Part shown: piece by piece, positions 5,506-9,752 of the stretch
Layout of the letters: every line of letters starts with the position of its first letter
Position numbering within the stretch: position 1 is the stretch's first letter
Assembly (NCBI GenBank): GCA_037133675.1
Contig: JBAXNR010000122.1
Coordinates: forward strand, 1 to 9,752
Origin: UBA4132 sp037133675
GTDB taxonomy: Bacteria; Pseudomonadota; Gammaproteobacteria; Methylococcales; Methylomonadaceae
Direction of reading: 5' to 3'
Length of the DNA: 9,752 nucleotides
Program-made: the position numbers and the translations under genes
Notes under the pieces: generated by a model
Databases searched by the model: none
What the model saw: the letters and a program-made list of their open reading frames with translations, nothing else
What the model was told of the DNA's origin: nothing

Positions 5506-6906
5506 CTAGAAAATAAAGCCAAAACCTAGATTAAAGTCGTCTGGCAAAGTACCTTGTTTGGCAGTGAAGTTACGATAATCCGCTTTGATAACGACATTGG
5601 AAATAGGTTTGTATTGCAAGCCTATTTGGTAAATTTGTTGATTTTTAGTTTGATCATCCGCGTAACCATTAGGGGCTTTGGCAATAGTGTCCAAATGTTC
5701 ATAACGGAAAAAAGGGGCTAAATATTGCGTGGTATCAGATGAAAACAAAGGTAATACATCATAACCAACTTCGCTGTACCAGCCATAATTTTTTGAGCCT
5801 ATGGTTTGGCCGCTGGCTGCACTTAAAACACCTGCATCATTAATATGCCCCCATGAACCTAATGCACGAAATTCTAGTCCACGGTATTTCCATTGCAGAT
5901 GTCCCTCATAGAGTTGGGTAAATGCTTTTATTTTTTGCCCATCAAAAATCTGGTTTTGTCCAGAGTTACCGATGTATGCAGAACTGCCTACTGTCACGCC
6001 AGTCAATGCGGGTGGTGTGTAATCTACGCGGGCGACATAGCCAAAATTTTCTGCTCTGGCATTACTGCCACCGCCACGACCTTCACGAATGCCATCCGAG
6101 GAAAATTTAGTTGCATCCAAACCATTTACGACATAAGCGGTATAGCTTAAATCGGGCGTAATTGAACCAAATACCCCCGCGCCCATTTCTCGCCAAGTGC
6201 TAGGTATGATGACTTGTTCAACCATAGGGCGATGATTACCAAAATAAAATAATGGTTCATGAATACGGTTAATAAAACCCATCGGCATTAACATTAAACC
6301 TGCGCGTGCATTAGCCATAGGGTGAAGAAAAAAATCCAGTGAAGCAAATTCAACCGACACTTCACCTTTTGATTCAGCACCTTCACCCGTGCTACCACGT
6401 TCAAATTCAAGTTCACTGTTGAACAGAATCTTATCGGTAAATTTATACCCCGCATATAAAACCATGCGTTCCATATTTGCAGTGTCGTTACTATCGCCTT
6501 TGTCACCGACTTTAGCTTGATAATTGCCTTCACCATAACCACCGATAGAAAGTCCTTTGCTACTTTGATAAACCTTTGAAGCAGCAGGTCCTAAACCATA
6601 CGCACTCTTAAGTGCTTTATCCTCAGGAATGGCTAAATTAGTGCGCAATTTTTCAACTTCCTGACTGAGTACATCAGTTTTACGCGCCAATTTTTGTACA
6701 TCTTCACTAGGTGCTTTAGTAGCAGGCGTGGATACTGCGGTTGTAGCGGCTTGCTTATCAGCTTTTAATTCATCAATTTGTTTTTGTTGCGCTTGAATTA
6801 TTTTCCACATATCGTCCATAGTTTGTGGTTTTTCTAACGCATTAGCTGATGTGTTTAGCGTAAATAATATTGCACCTAGTACTGCTGATTTATTGATAAT
6901 TTGCAC
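5506..6906 (-). CDS. Outer-membrane beta-barrel porin with N-terminal coiled coil
   Basis: The 466-residue precursor starts at GTG, chosen because AAGGA lies 8 bases upstream and a signal peptide follows at once (cleavage probably after SANA, residue 23). Residues about 30-52 and 68-91 are polar and heptad-like (IIQAQQKQIDELKADKQ, SEDVQKLARKTDVLSQEVEK), as in trimeric porins with a periplasmic coiled coil. From about residue 118 the sequence alternates as a beta barrel, with conserved-looking blocks GGYGEGNY, FNSELEFERG, GFINRIHEP and IIPSTWREMG. It ends in aromatic FGFIF, the usual BAM signal. It resembles OprP/DcaP-like porins only in outline, so the substrate is unknown. It is the first gene of the cluster with the FMN protein, and its promoter region has Fur-like sites, hinting at a role in iron limitation. 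Confidence 0.88.
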   Translation of the reverse strand: MQIINKSAVLGAILFTLNTSANALEKPQTMDDMWKIIQAQQKQIDELKADKQAATTAVSTPATKAPSEDVQKLARKTDVLSQEVEKLRTNLAIPEDKALKSAYGLGPAASKVYQSSKGLSIGGYGEGNYQAKVGDKGDSNDTANMERMVLYAGYKFTDKILFNSELEFERGSTGEGAESKGEVSVEFASLDFFLHPMANARAGLMLMPMGFINRIHEPLFYFGNHRPMVEQVIIPSTWREMGAGVFGSITPDLSYTAYVVNGLDATKFSSDGIREGRGGGSNARAENFGYVARVDYTPPALTGVTVGSSAYIGNSGQNQIFDGQKIKAFTQLYEGHLQWKYRGLEFRALGSWGHINDAGVLSAASGQTIGSKNYGWYSEVGYDVLPLFSSDTTQYLAPFFRYEHLDTIAKAPNGYADDQTKNQQIYQIGLQYKPISNVVIKADYRNFTAKQGTLPDDFNLGFGFIF

Positions 6907-6943
6907 TTAATTAATCCTTATTAACGTTAATTTATGGATATGG

Positions 6944-6972
6944 AGTATATTGCTAATTATCATTAAATACAA
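6944..6972 (-). promoter_or_regulatory. Candidate porin promoter
   Basis: Reading the minus strand, TTGTAT (plus coordinates 6967-6972) is followed after 17 bases by TATACT (6944-6949), which is 5/6 to the sigma-70 -10. The -35 is only 3/6 but has the key TTG. The predicted transcript would start about 30 bases before the GTG. The whole spacer is covered by a Fur-box-like sequence, the normal location for a repressor. Confidence 0.45.
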
Positions 6973-6987
6973 ATGATTGTTATTCGC
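6949..6987. promoter_or_regulatory. Two adjacent Fur-box-like sites
   Basis: By hand alignment to the 19-base consensus GATAATGATAATCATTATC, two segments each match at 12 of 19 positions when read on the minus strand: 6949-6967 (core AATGATAAT) and 6969-6987 (core AATCATTTG). They are neighbours and overlap the candidate porin promoter at its spacer and -35. In an AT-rich genome such scores can arise by chance. The tandem arrangement and the position over the promoter are the stronger arguments. Confidence 0.4.
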
Positions 6988-7054
6988 AAAAACAGAATAC
7001 TAATGAAGTGACCAAAAATATTCTCAGCAATCGATATTAAATATTCTGATAAAG

Positions 7055-7084
7055 TTGATATTTGCTAGTTTTTCGTGGTCGAAT
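7055..7084 (+). promoter_or_regulatory. Candidate promoter of the glycosyltransferase gene
   Basis: TTGATA at 7055-7060 (5/6 to the -35) lies 18 bases before TCGAAT at 7079-7084 (4/6 to the -10). A TG at 7076-7077 gives an extended -10. The start codon is about 33 bases further on. This promoter would fire away from the porin promoter in the same 210-base intergenic region. Confidence 0.35.
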
Positions 7085-7116
7085 AGGCTAATTTCAGCGA
7101 AAAATTCACATCCATC

Positions 7117-8379
7117 ATGAATATAGGCATACAAACGTGGGGATCAAATGGCGACATAAGACCCTTTATTGCATTAGCGGACGGTTTAAAAAACGTAGGG
7201 CATAATGTCACATTAGTCGTTAGCAGCATTGATAACCGCAACTATCAAGAAACCTGCGACGCATTGACTATTCGGTATCGCCAAATTCCTACGCATATTG
7301 ACTTTGATATGCAAAATTTTGCTCAGCGTAGTTTTCGTATGAATACTCTGCAATGGTTAATCGCCTTGCTAGAGGCAAGTTTTTTTCCTTACGAACAAGA
7401 AATTTATCAAGCTGCACAACAGTTAGTTGCTGACCATGATGTGCTTATCGGACACCATTTTCTTTATCCGTTAAAACTGGCAGCAAAAAAACACAACAAA
7501 CCACATATCAGTGTCACTTTTTGTCATGCGGCAATCCCAACCCATAGCCACCCGCCGTTTCGTTTTCCTAATTTGGGCAGTACGGTAAACCGTTGGCAAT
7601 GGAAATTACTGGATAGCTTATTTGATTGGGTGTTAAAAAAACGCCTCAGTCGCTTATGGTTTGCCGAAGGAATGCCGCCGTTTAAACACGTTTTTGACAG
7701 TTTGCTTAGTTCAGATTTACTTAATTTGGTCGCGGTTGATGCGTTTCTTTGCCCATTACAAAATGAATGGCAGGCAGTGAATCAACTATGCGGCTTTTTG
7801 AATTTGCCCGAACGTGCTGAACACTGGCAAGCATCCCCAGCCTTACAAGCCTTTTTAGACGCAGGCGAAAAACCCGTATATATGACGTTTGGCAGCGTAC
7901 AACAAGCCGTTCCAGAATGGAGTATGGAATTATTTATCAATGCCGCACGGTTAGCAGGTTGTCGTGCCATTATTCAAACCAGCTCCAGTAATTACCCTGC
8001 GGAAACTCAACAAGACGGCGTATTTTTTATTGGGCGACATCCGCATCAACCGCTATTTCAACACTGTGCGGCAGTGGTACATCATGGCGGCGCAGGCACA
8101 TCTCACGCGGCGACCTTGAGCGGTTGCCCATCTATCGTAGTACCGTTTATGGATGAGCAATTATTTTGGGGCTATCAATTACAACGCTCTCGATTAGCAC
8201 TTGCGCCATTACCCGCTAAACACGCCACAGCGAAAAAATTGGCAGACCGACTTAAGGCGGTTCTCTATTCTGAATATGCAGATGAAATGGAAGATTTTGC
8301 ACAATACGCTAAGCAAAGCATTTCACCCACCCAAGGCGTACTCAATGCCGTAGCACTCATTGAAGCAAACTTGCTTTAA
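7117..8379 (+). CDS. GT1-family glycosyltransferase (UGT/sterol-glucosyltransferase-like)
   Basis: The 420-residue length and two-domain plan fit GT-B fold, family GT1 enzymes, which move a sugar from a nucleotide donor to a lipid or small-molecule acceptor. The N-terminal domain begins MNIGIQTWGSNGDIRPFIAL, the usual G-(T/S)-x-GDxxPF opening. The linker leads to PVYMTFGS (253-260), the first strand of the donor domain. The donor-binding signature is AAVVHHGGAGTSHAA with HHGGAGT at 322-328, followed by GCPSIVVPFMDEQLFWG (336-352), very like bacterial and fungal sterol glucosyltransferases. No signal peptide or membrane span is seen. The ATG lacks a strong ribosome site. The rml genes nearby make dTDP-rhamnose a conceivable donor, but these motifs do not separate UDP- from dTDP-sugars. 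Acceptor and donor are unknown. Confidence 0.9.
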   Translation: MNIGIQTWGSNGDIRPFIALADGLKNVGHNVTLVVSSIDNRNYQETCDALTIRYRQIPTHIDFDMQNFAQRSFRMNTLQWLIALLEASFFPYEQEIYQAAQQLVADHDVLIGHHFLYPLKLAAKKHNKPHISVTFCHAAIPTHSHPPFRFPNLGSTVNRWQWKLLDSLFDWVLKKRLSRLWFAEGMPPFKHVFDSLLSSDLLNLVAVDAFLCPLQNEWQAVNQLCGFLNLPERAEHWQASPALQAFLDAGEKPVYMTFGSVQQAVPEWSMELFINAARLAGCRAIIQTSSSNYPAETQQDGVFFIGRHPHQPLFQHCAAVVHHGGAGTSHAATLSGCPSIVVPFMDEQLFWGYQLQRSRLALAPLPAKHATAKKLADRLKAVLYSEYADEMEDFAQYAKQSISPTQGVLNAVALIEANLL

Positions 8380-8454
8380 GATACACGATTACAATATGTC
8401 ATACTCACGGCGGGTAAACTACCCACTCTACCTTAAAAATAAACAGGAAAAAAA

Positions 8455-9219
8455 ATGCCCATTTCGCTTATTGAACTTGAACAAGTCGTGCGTGAAGCAG
8501 GAACGATTGCTTTAACGTATTTTAAAGATTTAAAAAATGTCACCATCGACAAAAAAAGCCCGCGTGATTTTGTCACCGCTGCTGATGTTGCTGTGGAAGC
8601 ATTTTTAAAACAAACCCTAACCGAAAAATACCCAGAATACGGTTTTTGGGGCGAAGAAAGCGGTAAAAGTGCCAATCAAACCAACCGCTGGATAGTTGAT
8701 CCCATCGATGGCACTCACTCTTTTTCTAAAGGACAATATTTTTGGTCGATTAGTGTTGCCCTAGAAATGAATCACCAACTCATCATGGGGGCAGTATATG
8801 CCCCTGCCTTAAATGACTATTACTGCGCAGAACAAGGCAAAGGCGCGTGGAAAAATGGCGAGTCTATTCATGTTTCCGATGAAACCAGCCTAGCTAATTC
8901 TATGATAGCCACAGGTTTTGCCTGTTTACGCAGCTATTTAACGGACAATAATCTGGAACGTTTTGGCAGAGTCGCCCAACAAACCACAGGACAACGGCGG
9001 TTTGGTTCAGCGGCGATGGATTTATGTTTGGTTGCCGATGGACAAGTCGATGCCTTTTGGGAGCAAGAGCTCAATTTGTATGATGTCGCTGCGGGGGCAT
9101 TAATTGCTAGAGAAGCGGGCGCAACTGTCACCGATTTTCAGGGCAATGCGGGGATTTTTCCTAAACACATTCTTGCCACTAACGGCAAAATACTCGATCA
9201 ACTATTACCACTAATGTAA
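8455..9219 (+). CDS. hisN: Inositol-monophosphatase-family phosphatase, probably histidinol-phosphatase
   Basis: This 254-residue protein belongs to the Mg-dependent, Li-sensitive FIG/inositol-monophosphatase superfamily. The metal-site motifs are GEES (66-69), VDPIDGT (81-87) with Asp82 and Asp85, and the third motif LYDVAAG with Asp210 (usually WDxAAG). The opening TAADVAVEAFL (41-51) and the stretch RRFGSAAMDLCLVADGQVDAFWE are typical of the HisN branch, which hydrolyses histidinol phosphate. Inositol-1-phosphate or 3'-phosphoadenosine phosphate remain possible substrates, since branch assignment by eye is uncertain. AGGA lies 8 bases before the ATG. The next gene begins 10 bases after the stop, so the two are probably cotranscribed. 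No other his gene is nearby, which is common for stand-alone hisN. Confidence 0.85.
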   Translation: MPISLIELEQVVREAGTIALTYFKDLKNVTIDKKSPRDFVTAADVAVEAFLKQTLTEKYPEYGFWGEESGKSANQTNRWIVDPIDGTHSFSKGQYFWSISVALEMNHQLIMGAVYAPALNDYYCAEQGKGAWKNGESIHVSDETSLANSMIATGFACLRSYLTDNNLERFGRVAQQTTGQRRFGSAAMDLCLVADGQVDAFWEQELNLYDVAAGALIAREAGATVTDFQGNAGIFPKHILATNGKILDQLLPLM

Positions 9220-9229
9220 GGTGAATACG

Positions 9230-9752
9230 ATGAAAGTCGGCATAATCGGTTTAGGTGCAATGGGTTTAGGTATGGCAAGACGACTAGATCAAGCAGGATT
9301 TTTAGCAGGTGTTTACAATCGTACATCGGCAAAAATGGCAGAATTTAATGTCATCCATTATAACCAACCCGCCGCACTCGCAGCGGAGATGGAGGTAATT
9401 TTGCTGTGCGTCTCCGCTGACAAAGATGTTTTAGAGATAGTCGCAGCCATCGCCAGTACCATCAAACCCAACACCATTGTCATAGACACGTCCACTGTTA
9501 GCAGTGAGACTGCCAAACAAGCCGCCGAACAGTTAGCAAAAAAACAAGCTAAATTTCTGGACGCACCTGTTTCGGGTGGTGTCGAAGGTGCGAAAAACGG
9601 CACATTATCCATGATGGTTGGCGGTGATGTCGATGTATTAGAAACTGTGCGTCCCCTATTAGCCAGCATAGCAACACGGATTATTCATATAGGTGAGACG
9701 GCACGGCTTTCTCATAAAAATGTCATTGACATCTGGCATAATATAGCAACTT
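9230..9752 (+). CDS. 3-hydroxyisobutyrate-dehydrogenase-family oxidoreductase (5' part)
   Basis: The frame opens at an ATG with AAGGTG 8 bases upstream, just after the phosphatase gene, and runs off the window after 174 codons. The N-terminus MKVGIIGLGAMGLGMARRL holds the GxGxMGxxM NAD(P)-binding loop of beta-hydroxyacid dehydrogenases. FLDAPVSGGVEGAKNGTLSMM (109-129) contains the family's substrate-binding DAPVSGGxxGA block, and MVGGDVDVLETVRPLL follows as expected. After IIHIGE (151-156) the sequence departs from the family: the GxGxxxKxxxN block with the catalytic lysine should follow, but TARLSHKNVIDIW appears. Members act on 3-hydroxyisobutyrate, tartronate semialdehyde, glyoxylate/succinic semialdehyde or similar acids; the substrate here is not decidable. 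An ordinary member would be about 290 residues. Confidence 0.85.
   Translation, partial: MKVGIIGLGAMGLGMARRLDQAGFLAGVYNRTSAKMAEFNVIHYNQPAALAAEMEVILLCVSADKDVLEIVAAIASTIKPNTIVIDTSTVSSETAKQAAEQLAKKQAKFLDAPVSGGVEGAKNGTLSMMVGGDVDVLETVRPLLASIATRIIHIGETARLSHKNVIDIWHNIAT

Noticed and set aside
6294..6542. Minus-strand open frame of 82 codons inside the porin gene
   Set aside because: It is an alternative frame of the porin coding sequence, which has a signal peptide, barrel motifs and a terminal aromatic residue.
8412..8424. Small hairpin GGGTA-aac-TACCC before hisN, considered as a terminator
   Set aside because: The stem is only 5 bp and no T-run follows, so it does not support a terminator call.
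9358..9669. Minus-strand open frame of 103 codons at the right end
   Set aside because: It is antisense to the dehydrogenase gene, whose NAD-binding loop and DAPVSGG block are clear on the plus strand.

Overview
The window looks like a chromosomal piece from an AT-rich gammaproteobacterium. The evidence is the protein families, a Gram-negative outer-membrane porin with a signal peptide, and a RAYT/REP remnant. The flavour (REP hairpins with a GTGGGCAAGC core, the rml genes, the porin/FMN-protein cluster) would fit a Methylococcales- or Thiotrichales-like genome. That placement is an impression, not something the sequence proves. I see no tRNA, rRNA or CRISPR array. The last ~55 bases depart from the gene they lie in, so the right edge may be a contig end or an insertion junction.

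Layout, left to right. (1) Bases 1-59 may be the 3' tail of a membrane-protein gene. trpS (150-1163, +) follows, overlapping by 4 nt a GTG-started polytopic membrane protein of unknown role (1160-1870, +). (2) Bases 1871-2450 hold no intact gene. They contain a 10-bp direct repeat (TTGGTACACG twice), a cluster of GGGCAA-core hairpins, and on the minus strand a broken REP-associated tyrosine transposase (RAYT) with a one-base frameshift and a large internal deletion. (3) The minus strand then carries, in transcription order from 6906 down to 2451, an outer-membrane porin, a periplasmic FMN-binding protein with a flavinylation motif, a four-helix His-rich membrane protein, rmlD and rmlA. (4) The plus strand resumes with a GT1-type glycosyltransferase (7117-8379), a HisN/inositol-monophosphatase-type phosphatase (8455-9219) and the 5' part of a 3-hydroxyisobutyrate-dehydrogenase-like gene (9230 to the edge).

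How the genes may work together. rmlA and rmlD are the first and last steps of dTDP-L-rhamnose synthesis; rmlB and rmlC are not in the window. The nearby GT1 glycosyltransferase could be a user of an activated sugar, but nothing in it fixes the donor. The most interesting part is the porin / flavinylated protein / His-rich membrane protein cluster. Its promoter region carries two adjacent Fur-box-like sequences, so it may be an iron-regulated envelope redox or uptake module. That function is inferred from motifs and gene order only.
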